DNA of 64,000 nt from Kalaharituber pfeilii (taxonomy: Eukaryota; Ascomycota; Pezizomycetes; Pezizales; Pezizaceae): assembly GCA_015179045.1 (NCBI GenBank), contig WHUZ01000003.1:248001-312000 (forward strand), read 5' to 3'. Numbering within the stretch: position 1 is the stretch's first letter; the number at the start of each line of letters is the position of its first letter. Under the pieces are notes generated by a model that searched no databases, had not been told where the DNA came from, and worked only from the letters and a program-made list of their open reading frames with translations. The position numbers and the translations under genes are program-made. Of the stretch, positions 43,341 to 56,200 are shown piece by piece.

Positions 43341-46164
43341 CCCTCCCTGCACAAGACCAGCTATGGCTTTGATATTCTAACTCTCCAGATATGAGAATAT
43401 GATATTTTTTCTCAAGTTAATTGTGGTATTTACCTTTTATTTTCCATAAAGTTCACATCTTACAGGTGATACTTTCTCTGCAAGTTCTTCTTTTGTTTCT
43501 TATTTCTCTTATACTTCCTTTTTTTTTTTTTTTTTTTTTTTTTTTTGTTGCGCTTCATCATGGGAAGTGCAAAAAAAAGTGGTAAGAAATGTTTGTACCC
43601 GTCATTTCGTTAATCATAGCTAAGTGTGAGTCTACGCACTTCGTGGTTATTTAAGATTTCGGAAACTTGTCGCGCGCCTAGCCGCTATCTTGGCAGCTAG
43701 CTGTCCTGTCATGCAAGCAATCAGACTACTCTCGTACTTTGCATAGTCAGATATCAAGCTTTGTTCTCTTCAGATATTGTAATTATAGTCTCATGATGGT
43801 ATTTAATTTACAAGCATGTAGATACAGGATATGGACCTACTTATTGCACAAAAATACCTTGATGCTAGGTATGAGCACACTATGCCAGGATTCAAACCTG
43901 TATAATATAAATATTAGAGTTTACTTTATCAAGTCTATATTCCATCATGTTTTCTACATAACACTATGTAGGTAAACGCCCTCCATCCGGGCACAGCAAA
44001 AGAAATAAATAAAAATAAAATGAAATGAAATTCTAATAATTAAGAGGACCAACGTTTTTTTTTCTCCTTCTAAAATTCAATTTAAATAATTACCGTAGAG
44101 GTTGGTAAAGTCAGGCTATGCCAGGTGTCATATGCAGCCAGCCGTGACAGACTGCATATATACAGTATACTTTATATATATATTGAGCAAGTACAGCACA
44201 TGTCTGGATTTCAAAACGGCGCAAGGAATAATTAGCTACCTCAGGCTGGGAACGAGAACAGCGTGGGCCGCCGAGACGGGTGACCAGGCAAGCGTATACG
44301 TACTCTCGTGCAGCACCTTGGGAGGTCTACGGACTAGAAAGGGAGTTAGGAAGGACCTGTTACGTTGCAATTGTTGGACGGGGGTGATGAGCCTTAGTGG
44401 TAGTGGCGGGGAGGTGACCTGGTCCAGGGAATGTTGGCGATTAGGTAGGTCACAGGTGTGTACCTGCTACTGGTGGGAAATGAAAATATTTTTGAGGAAT
44501 GGGTCGAAGGGAGCAAGGCATAGGGGTGTAAAAGGTCTTGCAATTACTGCTCCGGCATCTTGCATTCGAGAGAGAGCTTGCTGACGTAAGGGCTGAAGTA
44601 CGTAAGTCACAGGTGGCTCTCCAGAATTTTCCAAAGTCATTTGCGGAAAGAGACGGAGCAGCTCATTTCCAAGTAACACATACTCAAAATTGTGGTCTCT
44701 GCGGTACTGAAAATAACCTACCTGTGCTTGGCCCAGGGCAGATAGAACAGTACTTAAAACGTGACGGTGATGGAGGTTTCTTGTTCTTATTGAGGAAAGT
44801 ATTTCCTAATGTGGTAGTAGATGAATATGTGATACTAACATGCTTGGCGGTACGGGTGTCTTGGCACGTCTACCTCCAGAGCTGTAGCATCCTCTCACTC
44901 TTCCTCTCACCGACACATAGTCTCATACCAAGCCCATCGACGCATGCCTTTCAATTTTGGTGGCGGAAAAGGTTTTATTCGTTGCGACAAAGGAAATATT
45001 TTCTAGCCGCATCTTGAAGCGAAGCGTAGAGGTATAAGATATGTTGGTAAGCCTTCAAGCACTTGGCGTCCAATAAGGATATGTCGTGACCCTCAATACA
45101 GAGTTTCGTGTTCTTGTGTCCACATTACTATGCTGCTCTCTAAGTAGCTCAGCCATAGGAGTCTTCGAGGAAGCCTCGTTAGCCCCTACCCTCACTACTT
45201 TAATTTTAACACATGTAATATTCGGTCCGAACTCAACCAGACGGAACTCACTATTGACAAGGTATATGCCAAGACGTTCCACGAAGTAATTCTAATTGGC
45301 CAAGTGCCTCATACTTCGCAATTCATCTAAGTCGATTATCATGTAGGTTATCTCTTCCAGTTCCACATTTTATTTGTGGATGATGAGAATTAGGCAAAGC
45401 TTCTAGCTGTTACACTTACAATCCTCCAGAGCTCCTTTCCTCGCGCCAGAGCTCTCATGTCAGTCCGTAGCTATCAATATACGGCTATAGAATACTAGTG
45501 TTCTCCGGTAGTTGCGTAGTATACGGTTCTCACTCTAGCTCGCTTACAATTGACTCTTGATGGTTTAGAATAAGTATATACGAATCCATCAATTACATCG
45601 CTTTTGTAGTGGCTCAACATCGCCCAGGGATCAGGGTTTTCTAGGAGTGGGCTTTGCAGAATATTTAACATCCAGTCCAGGCATATTCTACACTGTCCCA
45701 GCAGTAACGGCAGATCCGATCGATGTCGATTCTTTACAGCGTGTTGAAGGATAAACAGGTACTGCATAAAAGTATACAGTATAGTTGTTGTATACGGCAA
45801 GAAGCTCTGTTTTCGTGTAATCTCTTTACCTCCATCCAGATGCGAAGGTAACACTGCATATACATTAAGCATGTCATTTCACTGCCTTTTGCTTTGACCT
45901 TGCTACTTAGGTACTTAACACTCTGTTACCGCATGCAACACGACCCTTTAAGAAGGTTCCACAATATATTTTTTTGCAGATTTTTGCTTCCTATTCTCAT
46001 CTTTGATAAGTATTCGGTTATAGTTTATAGTTACTATGTGTGGCGTTCGGTCTCCTATATCCTTTTATTCGGCTGTTCGCATCGGAGCTTATCAAACCCT
46101 AGGATTTAAATTCCACTCGATGTTAGCGGCTGCGCATACTTGCTTGATGTATCACCGGAACTTC

Positions 46165-46185
46165 CAGCGTCTGGTTATGTGACTA
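46165..46185. repeat. Diverged mini-element end
   Basis: CAGCGTCTGGTTATGTGACT plus A matches the right end of the 71-bp element with two changes. No flanking duplication found. Confidence 0.35.
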
Positions 46186-46786
46186 TGCTCGAAGGGACCA
46201 CATGCAATGTGCATAACCATTGTTATACGACTTCGTATCTCTTTATCATTCCATATCATTAGACGCTTTGTTAAGAATTATACCGCTGGCATATATACCT
46301 CTTTTGCCTAGGTTTCGACTCAGCTACTTGGGACGAGGTACTTACTTTTTTCAGCTCGGGTATTTTAGAGAATATTGAGAAAACGTACAGACAAGCCCAG
46401 GGCATAATGCCCACTTTCGTGGATAAGACTGCTTTGTAGTGCAGGAAGCACAGCTGCATGAGACTGAATCCGGCCTAGCAACATGCATTGTCAGGACCCT
46501 TGCCTGATCTGCCCATACAGGTGTCACGAAATGGAGCCCCAAATATACCACTGCCGTACCGGACTCTAGCAGAGTTGAATATGGATTCATCGACATAATC
46601 GTCAACAGCGGAGTTGGATATGGATACGAAACTTATATAAGGGCAATGGTAGATGCCATTGCCCACCCAGCAGCTTTCCCGTTCAACTCACGACTCCTGA
46701 CGCTCTAGAGATCTTTTTACAGTCTCTCTGATCTGATAGTACCTACTGTACCACCAATTGCTATTCAATAAGGCTTTTACCGCAAA

Positions 46787-47700
46787 ATGTTCATGAAAGC
46801 CATACCCGCCCTAGGGGCAATTTTTGTTGCATTATCTTTCGTTTGGGCCGAGCCCTCGCCAGACGGTTCATGCGGTGTGAAGAGCAATAGTGTCACCTAT
46901 GAGTGCTGGGGCGATATGGGGTGTTGTTCAAGCTCTGGGTGGTGGTATGTTCTTCTCCCTATTACTATGCGATAATAACGAACAATGGAACTAATTGGAA
47001 GGACATATATAGCGGTAATTCGACAGCTCACTGTTCGGCCGGGTGTCAGCGCAACTATTCAGTATCGTGTGGTCCACCTTACTCGTTTGATAATACGTGC
47101 GGTGGCGAAACTGGATACATTTGTAAGGATTCGTGCTGTTCGCAATATGGATTTTGGTGAGCATCCGGGACCATCAATGCTGGTTACGAATATTAATTGA
47201 ATTGATAATATAGTGGCAACTCTACGACACATTGTGGAGTGGGATGGTACGTAGCCCACAATGCCCTCTTTACTATCATACAAGAATCTAAAGCAGAACT
47301 AACATACTACATCTGCAAATTAGCCAGGCTCCCTTTTCTGAAAACTGCGCCGAGGGCATCTTGCCAACTATAGACGGACGTTGTGGCGCTGCATTTAACA
47401 CTACGTGCACAGGCAGCGAGTCGTGGAACCAAATGTGCTGTTCTGCGGGAGGATACTGGTGAGTTTTAATTGACGTTTGCTCGAGCATTAGGATTTATTA
47501 CAGAGACTGATGGCTATGGTTGGTTGTGCAGTGGCACTACTCCGGCGCATTGTGCAAATTCCGTTGGATGGTATGTTTTCCTTGTCCCCAGCCTTGTCCC
47601 TCTACTATAATTACACGAGACATGCGCAAGGGATGTGATACTGATTTTTTTCGATTTTGCCGAATACAGTCAAAATGCGTATGGGACTGGTTGTTACTAG
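46787..47700 (+). CDS. Secreted protein with tandem hevein-like CBM18 chitin-binding domains
   Basis: Six exons are inferred (46787-46944, 47013-47156, 47214-47246, 47324-47458, 47532-47570, 47670-47700), 540 nt in all, 179 residues. The signal peptide is MKAIPALGAIFVALSFVWA, starting at the first or third codon. Three cysteine-rich repeats follow: CGVKSNSVTYECW...CCSSSGWWCGNSTAHC, CGGETGYICKDSCCSQYGFW-CGNSTTHC, and CGAAFNTTCTG...MCCSAGGYW-CGTTPAHC. Each is followed by a short G-C-Q tail. The CC-S-x-x-G-x-W-CG core is that of hevein/CBM18 modules that bind chitin oligomers. Such proteins in fungi act in wall binding or in shielding chitin; no catalytic domain is present here. All five introns are phase 2 and split a TGY cysteine codon after TG. 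Confidence 0.85.
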
Positions 47701-49363
47701 AGTACTTGTTACCTTTGGGGACAAACATCTCAGCCGTACACAACTGCCTTGCAACTTGCCCTCTTGCAAGTCAACCGGTGCGGGTATCAAGGCTTATTGG
47801 GGCTATCGGTTACCCAAAGCAACTAATACGTTCTAATCATTGATGTTACGGTAGGTTATGTCATGTGTGACATGAGCATGGCAGATGAGGGGGGAGTAGC
47901 TGTGGGATAAGTTCGTACATGTATTTCTAGGACAGCTGGGTAGTGAGCACAAGTGTGGTGATCTAGGTAAATAGATTAAACTACTACCGGTATTGAACTT
48001 CATTGCTCTGGTATCTCCAAATTCGCAACGTTTTTCGTATTTATACATAATACTAGGAAATTGAGGGGCATGTGCAACCACAATCTGGGAACGAGATGTC
48101 TATCACAATAGGCCCAGTATCTGCGCCGAGCCTTGTAGGTAGATACATAAGTACTTCTAGATCTATGTAGTTCCAGTTTATATTACGTTACCCTCACACC
48201 AGAAGCCAGCATACAAGGAACGTGATGTGCTTTACAGGCCAGTTTTTTTGGAATCCCAGCGCCCCCGAATTTAATATAAGGGACGCAAAAGAGCTCATTG
48301 CTATTATTTCAATTATATTTCGTTGGGAACATAGTTAAGTAGAGGGGCGACCTTTCCCTTTCATTAGAGTACAGTACAACTTATATAAATGTTCCGACAT
48401 GAGTGGCCCAGAACATATATATCTATACGACGAAGCGTACTCGAACTTCCGTGCGCACGTCTCATGACCAATCATGTAGATGCGTTCTATAGGTAAGTAC
48501 TCAACCTCTTCATCCAACATCACAATCATTACCTTAGATGAATAAGTCTGGTTTGTACAGGACAGTAAGTAGATTGCATATGCAATCCAGGCATCAGTTC
48601 ATGGAAGCTATGCAGTGCCTGCGTTTCATGGCATGCGGCATAAACGCTTCAAAGCACCCATCCAAATACAGTAGTAGCGAATTTATATGTATCAATACTT
48701 CACAACCATCCATAACCGTAGTCTGCCAACAAGACTACCATAATCGTCCAGCCCTCGTCCAAGTTCCCCATCTCATCTCATCCCTTCTCATCTCATCTCA
48801 TCTCACCTCACTCATGCACACATAACTCATTGCACACATAACTCACACCATTCACACACACACACACATAAAAATACACACATACACATACACACATACA
48901 TACATTCAAACATACATGATCCCTCGCCGATACACTCCTCCCCTCCTCTAATTTTTTCCCCACTAAAACTTCACATGCATCCTGGCCCCCCTCATAAAAA
49001 TTAATTCATGTCAAATTCCATTGCCTAGCGTAACTACACCGGTCCTAACTCATTTGCACATAGTTCGTTTATCGTTTATACATGACATCAAACACTAAGA
49101 TATCTGTGAAGGGGTAACAAGTTTCGTAGGAAAGAAAGAGAACAAGGAAATAGCCCAACATAAGAAAAAGAAGAGAAAAAAGGAAAACCAAAGTTAACAT
49201 CAGACCCCCGCCCCCACTCCTCTCAATCATTTCTCATCACTTCAAACACGTTCTCACTCTGGACCACTACTCCATCCGAATCCACCTTTCTCACCCCCAC
49301 CTCCCCCATCCTCAATCCAATCACCTAATACATCACTACACCTCCACCCTCGATAAACCAACT
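47701..49363. other. Intergenic region with pyrimidine/CA microsatellites
   Basis: No gene. It holds a CTCATCTCAT-type run followed by CACACA/CATACA repeats at about 48770-48920 and a C-rich stretch near 49203-49330. The last ~350 bp is probably the 3' flank of the Gly-rich protein gene. Confidence 0.6.
48770..48920. repeat. CTCAT / CACACA / CATACA microsatellite block
   Basis: Successive pyrimidine-rich and CA-rich simple repeats. Confidence 0.85.
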
Positions 49364-50692
49364 TTACCTCCGCATAGTAGACGCTGACGAAGACGTGGCC
49401 CCACTTGAGCTACTCGAGCTACTCGAGTTACTCCCACCACTTGAGCTGCTCGACGCACTCGTACTTGTTGTTGCGCTCGTACCACTCGCACTCCTGGTCG
49501 TCGAGCTCGTTGTCCCTGTGCTCTCCGTGCCCGAATAGCTCGTGTAGCTCGTCGCACTATGCTTCTCGCTCGCCGCATGGTGTCCCAAATATGCACCTGC
49601 CGCTGCCCCCGCCGCTGCATATCCAAGTCCGTGGTGATGGTGATGGTGATGAGCGCCGTGCCCTCCATGAACTTGTTGCGGGACTCCAAGGTACGCAGCG
49701 CCGCCTCCAGCAGTAGGCGCGGGGTGGTAATGCACTTTTTCGCTCTCCTCCCTCTTCTTTTTCGATAGGAAAAACGAACCGAGGCCAGCTGCAAGTCCAC
49801 CAGCAAGGGCCGCGAGACCTCCTCCACCACTACCAGTGTGTCCATGGCTGCCGCCATGGGTAGGCGCATAGTGCTCTGTGTAGTGGTGTGTCTCCTTCTT
49901 CTTGCGTCCGCTGAGAAGGGAGGCAAGTAGACCTGTAGCCGCACCTGCGGCCAATCCCGCTGCGAGTCCTCCGTGGCCATGACCACCACTGCCACCACCA
50001 GCACCACCACCGCCACCACCACCACCGTGGTAGGAAGACCCACCATGGCTCGAGTAACTACCGCCACCACCGCCAAAGATACCAGTGAAACCCTTGTATC
50101 CCTTGCGGAGACAGCAGCACAAGAGGATTAGCAAGATCAACGCAATCGCACCAAGGATACCGCCGACAATACCGCCAATTTGCGCACCGGTAAGCCCACC
50201 ATTACCTCCATTGTCTCCTCCAATTACCCCTCCGTAGCCAAAGTCGGAATTGCCCGATGCGTCAGTAGGGATTGGGAAGGTGAATGTGTCGGTTGCGGTC
50301 GCCGTGATAGGGTTGACCTTCGTGTCTGAGGCATCATTCGCACCCGATGTTGGTCGCGACGGACTATTCGGCGAGTCTGTAGTATACGTGAATCCTGGGA
50401 CCGACGAGGAATAGCCCGGGTTGTTGCCGTTTGTCACAACCTCAGTGTACACTGAAATCCTAGTCATTGTGTCCACCCAGATCGAAGTCCATACACGGAC
50501 GGATGTAACCCCACTGTTGTCTCTGGGACCACACTGTGGTTTATCCGGGCTTATGCATTGTTGCCATGAAGCACAGCATATCGTGCCGCAGTAACTTTCT
50601 CCCTTGGATTCGTTGCAGTATAGTCCCTGGGGTAGGGCTGCAGTGCGGGCAAGAAATGCGGAAGCGAGAAGTATGACCGGTCGAGTGATCAT
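49364..50692 (-). CDS. Secreted or surface single-pass protein with Cys-rich head and Gly/His/Ser-rich tail
   Basis: A single exon of 442 residues. Layout: signal peptide MITRPVILLASAFLARTAA; a small cysteine-rich region (C26, C35, C39, C40, C46, C54); a Ser/Thr/Pro stalk to ~residue 165; one transmembrane helix at about 171-193 (GGIVGGILGAIALILLILL) followed by CCC and basic residues, so the tail is predicted cytoplasmic. The tail has Gly-rich blocks, two repeats of the type G-L-A-A-G-x-A-A-G next to a K-K-K cluster (SGRKKKE, SKKKREE), a His run and a Ser/Thr-rich end. This is the layout of fungal wall-spanning or sensor-like membrane proteins, but no named family is recognised. The low-complexity tail makes the C-terminus uncertain; the long clean frame and signal/TM layout support a real gene. 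Confidence 0.7.
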   Translation of the reverse strand: MITRPVILLASAFLARTAALPQGLYCNESKGESYCGTICCASWQQCISPDKPQCGPRDNSGVTSVRVWTSIWVDTMTRISVYTEVVTNGNNPGYSSSVPGFTYTTDSPNSPSRPTSGANDASDTKVNPITATATDTFTFPIPTDASGNSDFGYGGVIGGDNGGNGGLTGAQIGGIVGGILGAIALILLILLCCCLRKGYKGFTGIFGGGGGSYSSHGGSSYHGGGGGGGGAGGGSGGHGHGGLAAGLAAGAATGLLASLLSGRKKKETHHYTEHYAPTHGGSHGHTGSGGGGLAALAGGLAAGLGSFFLSKKKREESEKVHYHPAPTAGGGAAYLGVPQQVHGGHGAHHHHHHHGLGYAAAGAAAGAYLGHHAASEKHSATSYTSYSGTESTGTTSSTTRSASGTSATTSTSASSSSSGGSNSSSSSSSSGATSSSASTMRR

Positions 50693-51041
50693 TGTTTTTT
50701 AGTATTGCGTTTCTGTCAAGTGTTGACCTTTGTTTAGGTATTTGTTTGTTGATATCAGGGGAGTTGAGATAGAGAATATGAACAGAAGCAAGCAGATGCG
50801 TTGTCCCCGCTAGATCTATGCCGTGCGCGTGTTGACACACGCACGTATCCTTCTCTGCTGACCAAGTTTACCCAATACACCTGTTTCGATTGTTGTCGTA
50901 GAAACCGTTAACTATCGTAAATTGCACCGAGTAATCTTGCGCTGACCCAAATAACAATTGAAAACAACACTCTGTTTGAACAGTCAGGTCACCCCTCAAA
51001 CGAGTGAGTGGGGGGCGAAAATGTCGGTAGCGATAGGGAAG

Positions 51042-51053
51042 CGGTTCGAGACT
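51042..51053. mobile_element. 12-bp mini-element scar with perfect 10-bp repeat
   Basis: CGGTTCGAGACT lies between exact copies of GATAGGGAAG at 51032-51041 and 51054-51063. The insert is the right-hand terminus of the mini-element family. Since the family terminus normally ends with one more base, the duplication is effectively 9 bp plus a shared G. Confidence 0.65.
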
Positions 51054-51309
51054 GATAGGGAAGTGATTGTGGTGTCGCGACAGGATTGTGTACGCTCAAT
51101 CGAGTCTACCTCGCGATGCGTACAAGTTGTGGTGAGAGCAACACAAAATTTAAAAAAAAAGAAAATCCGAAAAGTGGCTTGCAGGTTGAGCTGGTGCAAC
51201 AGGGACAAAACTGTTGAGTGTCCAACAAAGTACACCTGTAACCGGACACTGTATGTCTTGATGTCTTGTCTCTCGCTCTCCGTTTTGGACTGCTAAGGTT
51301 TCTTCCTTG

Positions 51310-51311
<2 letters not shown>

Positions 51312-51342
<31 letters not shown>
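51312..51342. repeat. Poly(T) tract, 31 bp
   Basis: Uninterrupted T run. No adjacent retroelement end or target duplication was recognised. Confidence 0.8.
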
Positions 51343-53208
51343 CTCTCTTTTAAATACGTTTCAGAAATTGTGCTGTTGAGGTTTCCTCGAGTTGTCCGCC
51401 GCGCGGCTCTCGGAAAACACCGCTTTGGGTCGTTCACTGAGAGTTTCGTGAGTGTCCGAGGTGAGGGGAAAAGAGTGGACGGTGGAGCGAGCGACTAGGG
51501 CGGATGGGGGGAGGGGAAATTTCAGAAAAAGAGGGCTGGAAGAAACAAACCCACTACCAGCTTATTCCGCACTCGCTAACTTGAGCGGTGATGTGCAACT
51601 GATCTCGTATCCAAGGCGTGCAACTACAGAGCACACCTTACAAACTCACCCACACAAGACGTGGAAGGCAGGTATGACCTTTTTTGATTGCAGATCGACG
51701 AAATAAGTTCGTAAGCCCCCCAGCTCACACACACAGCCTGCTGAGGAAACTTATTCCTGTTATTATCAGGCAACTTTTTTTTGTATTTATTTCAGGGATT
51801 CTATCTTTTCTCAGCTCCTTAGCAGGCCTGGTGGTTTTTTATAATTCGACCAAGTATAAATACTAGTGGCCATACGGGGCCGTGCGTGCGTGGGTGTGTG
51901 TGTCGACGTCCCTTGGCTGAAAGGCTCGGAATTGGCTGAACTCGACTAATTTGTTGCGCGAGCCCCAACTCGCTCTGGTACAAAGTTGCTCCGGATCCAA
52001 TCAGACGCGATGAACCAAACGGATCCCACCCTGACCCACCCGGGCAGAAAAAGTTGCAAATACCTATCATACCGTCTGTGCACTCTCTGTTGTGCTATTA
52101 ATACAACAATCTTTGCGCGAGAGAGCCGTATCTATCTATCAATGGGGGCAATCAAATGGCGTGTGCGCGCGACGTCAGTGGGAATGCGGGGGGAGAAACC
52201 CGTGCAAAAAATCCGCATAATAAAATGCAGAGTGCACGCGGACATCAAAAAAAACAATGCGGTACATAGGATTGTGGGCAAACAAACTAACCTTGATTTG
52301 AAACACCTGCAGATAAGCTGATGCGTTGAAACCCGTGCCGTGGGTCCTTGCTTGCTCTACTCTAGATGTTTCTCGCACTCGAGCAAGCTGGAATTGTTGT
52401 GGGGTAGCGATTTTACAGCAACTACTAATTTTTTTTTTTGGAAAACGATTTCGGCAACAAAATCAAAATATAAACATAGAAAAAAACAGCCCTAGCATAT
52501 GTACACCAAGGATGGGGTGCCTGGATGTCGCAAACAATATGCCCCTTTCGTGTCTAGTGCTGATTTGTGTTTGTTGCGACTCCTTTGTTTACCTATGGCG
52601 TTGACCAATTGCAATGTTTCAAATCTTTCGTTGCCATAACAACACTCAAGTCTTCCACCAAGCCATTTCAATCATAGTCTCAGTTAGTCCAGGGGTAGAG
52701 AGAAGTGATGTCATCATAGCGGGTGGTATCCCGTTCGCTGTCACAAACTTGGTCTTCAAAATCAAAAATGAAAAAGGCAAGGTGTGGTGCTTGCCAGATT
52801 CTCTTCACGGTCGGGCGAAGCCTTATCCGCTGCTAAATTTGTACTATTTTTATATCGAGATAGCCCTGTGAATATACGTCCTGTCGGATAATCTATGCAT
52901 TAAGGATACGTGGTAAACTCATGTAATTTACATTGCACGTCTACTCAAAATGCTTTTCGTCAAATCACTTCTTCTGCGTACAAACGGAAATCAACACGAG
53001 CACTGACACAACCCTGTAATATGAATGTCGAGACCAAACTTCACAATGGAAGAGAGCAGCGTAAACAGAAAGAGGAAATAAATGTATGTGTCAAGTAGTA
53101 GTATACCAAAGCAAAAGTCCCATTTATGTCTATTATCAACCCTCACTGGAAAAGGACAGTTATGAAGGAGATATCATCCAGTCCGTATCTTAAAATAATA
53201 CCAACGTC

Positions 53209-56200
53209 TTATAGCAAGCTTTCCCAGGCATCCAGGCCTGTCTTCTTTTGCTGCTGTTGCTGTTGCCCAAATCCACCGCTCATGCTATTTGCTGATGGAG
53301 GAGGAGGTAGCTTGAATGCACTTAACCCTGCACCAGAGCTTGGAGGAGGTTGCATCCTCGTCTGGCCGTACAATATCGTTGGATGCGAATCAGAAGAGTT
53401 CTGGTTCATCGGAGGAGGGTTAAATGAAGAAAATAAACTTCCCTGGGTTCCTGTTGAGGCAGGTCGCTGTTGCGTAGACGTTGATCCCCATATCGAGGAG
53501 TTAGAAGTAATAGTGTTATTCGAAGGAAAGCTTGGCTTCTTAATCGCGTTTGACCAGTCAATTCCCGAAGAACCTTTTATTTGAGATGTACTATACGTTG
53601 ACGTACTAGAGGATTGTGGTCGCAACGAAGTTGTGCTTCCAAATCCGGAGCCTCCAAGAGGCAATGTCGAAGTTGATCCTACGGTAGGCTGTAGGGGCTG
53701 CATCAAACCCATCCCCATACCAGTATTGCCAGAGGCAGGAGTTGGTTGTAATGGTACAAACGATGAGAGTAGGGTATTGCCGTTAGTATTACTGCTTGAC
53801 GCGGACATCAAAGACGACATGCTAGCCCCCATCCCCATTGCACTATTTGGCCCTGCTGCTCCGAAACTGTGGGTTTGTGCTGACACAGTTGGGCTAGGCG
53901 TGCTCCATTCGAATTTCGGAGCTTCTGTCTTCTTCACTTGAGTCTGTACTATTGGCTTTATCGATTGTTTTGCTGAGGTAGCGGGAATGGAATCGGATTG
54001 CGCACCCCAACCCCAATCACCAAGTCCATCGCCATCTTTGGCAGTATCTGGCTCTTTCCCCATAACCAGTCGTTCAAAGTCCATATCGGTACTTGGATCA
54101 TGTACTTGAGCACCAGGGAGGCTGCCGAAGGAAAGAAAATCGGTGCCATTGGCATTGACGGAGCCGGATGATGATGCCTGAAGTTCCTTGAGTTTCTGGG
54201 TTTGCTCTTGCTCAATCTTGTGAGATAAGTCCTTTAGAACCGTCATAAACGCTTGAAACTGTACATCTGGTCAGAAAAGGCCACCATTGCTTGCTACATA
54301 GGAAGCCTACTTGTTCAAGACCGAGAAGTGGCCCCAAGCTCATGCTCCAGAGCATAGGTATTATGTCAGTAGCTACTACTTCTCGATCACAGATCTTCCC
54401 AATTTCTTTGAAAACCTCTAATGCAGCCATCTACAACACATAGTGAGCATTCAATCCAGTAGAATATAGAAGAATATCATACCATAACTCCCGGTTCCTT
54501 AGTTTTGATGGCTTTGAGCAAAGGTATCATCTTCTCTTGTATGGTATATTTATCCAGTGTAGTCGAGAGACTCTTGCCCTTTCGTGCCCCACCCCCATCA
54601 AGCCCATCACCACTGTCATGCCCACAGCCCCCGCAAAAGACTTTAAATGCCTCAAGACCACGCATCTTTATTCCAAGACTGCTGGTCTTAGCAAACAAAT
54701 TTGCCACCACAGGAAATAGATCATTTTTAATGGTAGGGAAATCCAATGCCGGAAGGACAGTATCCAGAGACCGCAGCGCTCGATCCTGAAGACTATGTGT
54801 TGGGCTGTCCAATGCTAGATGTATTAGTGGGAGGATATCATCTTTGAATTCGGTTGCAGTCGTTTTCGCAATGATTGTTGGTAAATAATCTAAAATTACA
54901 ACCAACCCAGATTCGAGAGATGAAGGCAAGGTGACATGGGGCTTCTTTGACGCTGACCCACTGGGAGTAGGCGTCGGTGATTTTGGAGGAGGGAGATCAG
55001 CATTGCCATTTGGTAGGTATATTGACTTAAGCTTCTTTAGCACCCGTTCCGAGAATAACCTGCTGCCACCGAGGCTGGTCTCAATAATGGCAAAAATATT
55101 TGGAAGCAGTATAGGTAATAGCTCTTTATCCTTTAATTCTTCTACCAAAATCGGCAAAACCTTTTTCTCAAGTACGCTTTTCGGAAACTGTGGTAGTACT
55201 CTCACAAGACCCCTCATGAAAGACGTTTTTTCACTTGCTGTCTTGGCAGGAAGAGATTCAAGAAACCTAATCGCGGACACAAGTATATTATCGAAATACG
55301 GATTCTGTTGGAACTCGCGTGCTGTCAACCTGTTTGCCGGTCTGCGAGTCAAGAGCCTCGATAGTAAATCTGGCATCAGTTTGGGGAGAGGCCGAGAACA
55401 TAAAAAACTATTTGATGCATTGGGAGTTGTGTTCGGGGAAGAGAGAAGGCGCTTAAAAGTATTGGTGGAGTTGTGTGTTTTTAACGGAGATTCATGCGGA
55501 GAGTTATATAATGCTACAATCAGCAGTCCTAAGGAGAACATATCACAGGAGGGGGTTATAGAAGAGTCAAAAATGATATCTGGTGAGGTATAGTCAAAAG
55601 AAAGCTGGACAGAGGGTGGTATCCTCGGATCTTGGGCAATGAGACTGCTGACTGACGTTACCCCTTCAGTTGAGGTTTGAGTTGCGAAGGCTAGGGCTGA
55701 TAACTTCCAGTCGGACTGTATAATGGACAGCAATTGTGAGATATTTTCCAAAAGCGTGTGAACCCATTTGTCTGATATATCGTACCTTTGCATTGATAAA
55801 TACCGCCTCTGGAGTTATGTTGCAGTGTGTTAACCCTGCACTCTCATGGAGAAACTCCAATCCCTTTGCAATTTGAAGCAGGCCTTTCTGAATATCAATC
55901 TCATCGACCTCTATTTCCCGCCTTTTGCGCCCGCCCTGGCCATCATCCACCACATAACGGCCGCTCCGACCAGCACTTCTTTCAGCTTCATCCTTGTCTC
56001 TCAATGCGCTGCCCAACGATCCTGTGACCTGCTCAGTGACAAATTGTAGCCCACCAGACCGAGTTTCTTCCACCGGCTCCACCAATTCCAGAATTGAGGG
56101 ATGCCTAAGTCTAGCTAGGAAGGAAGCCTCTCTTTTTAGCCGTTCACAGACCTCTTCCTGAACTGCTTTAAGACCTGAAGACGAAGATGACGAGCGGAGT

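Larger units (their letters stand above)
42857..46786. other. Intergenic region, poly(T) tracts, GC-richer block at 44.2-44.6 kb
   Basis: No supported gene in 3.9 kb. Two long T runs occur at 43300-43340 and 43519-43546. A block at about 44220-44600 is more GC-rich than its surroundings but shows no protein motif or RNA I can name. A mini-element relative lies at 46165-46185. The promoter of the CBM18 gene is at the right edge. Confidence 0.5.
50693..53208. other. Intergenic region with a poly(T) tract and one mini-element scar
   Basis: No gene supported in 2.5 kb. A 31-T tract lies at 51312-51342, next to overlapping meaningless ORFs. A 12-bp mini-element scar with 10-bp duplication is at 51032-51063. 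The left part carries the promoter of the Gly-rich protein gene and the right end the 3' flank of the SCYL2-like gene. Confidence 0.55.

Noticed and set aside
54931..55593. 220-residue plus-strand frame
   Set aside because: Antisense shadow of the SCYL2-like exon; the minus strand carries the conserved protein.
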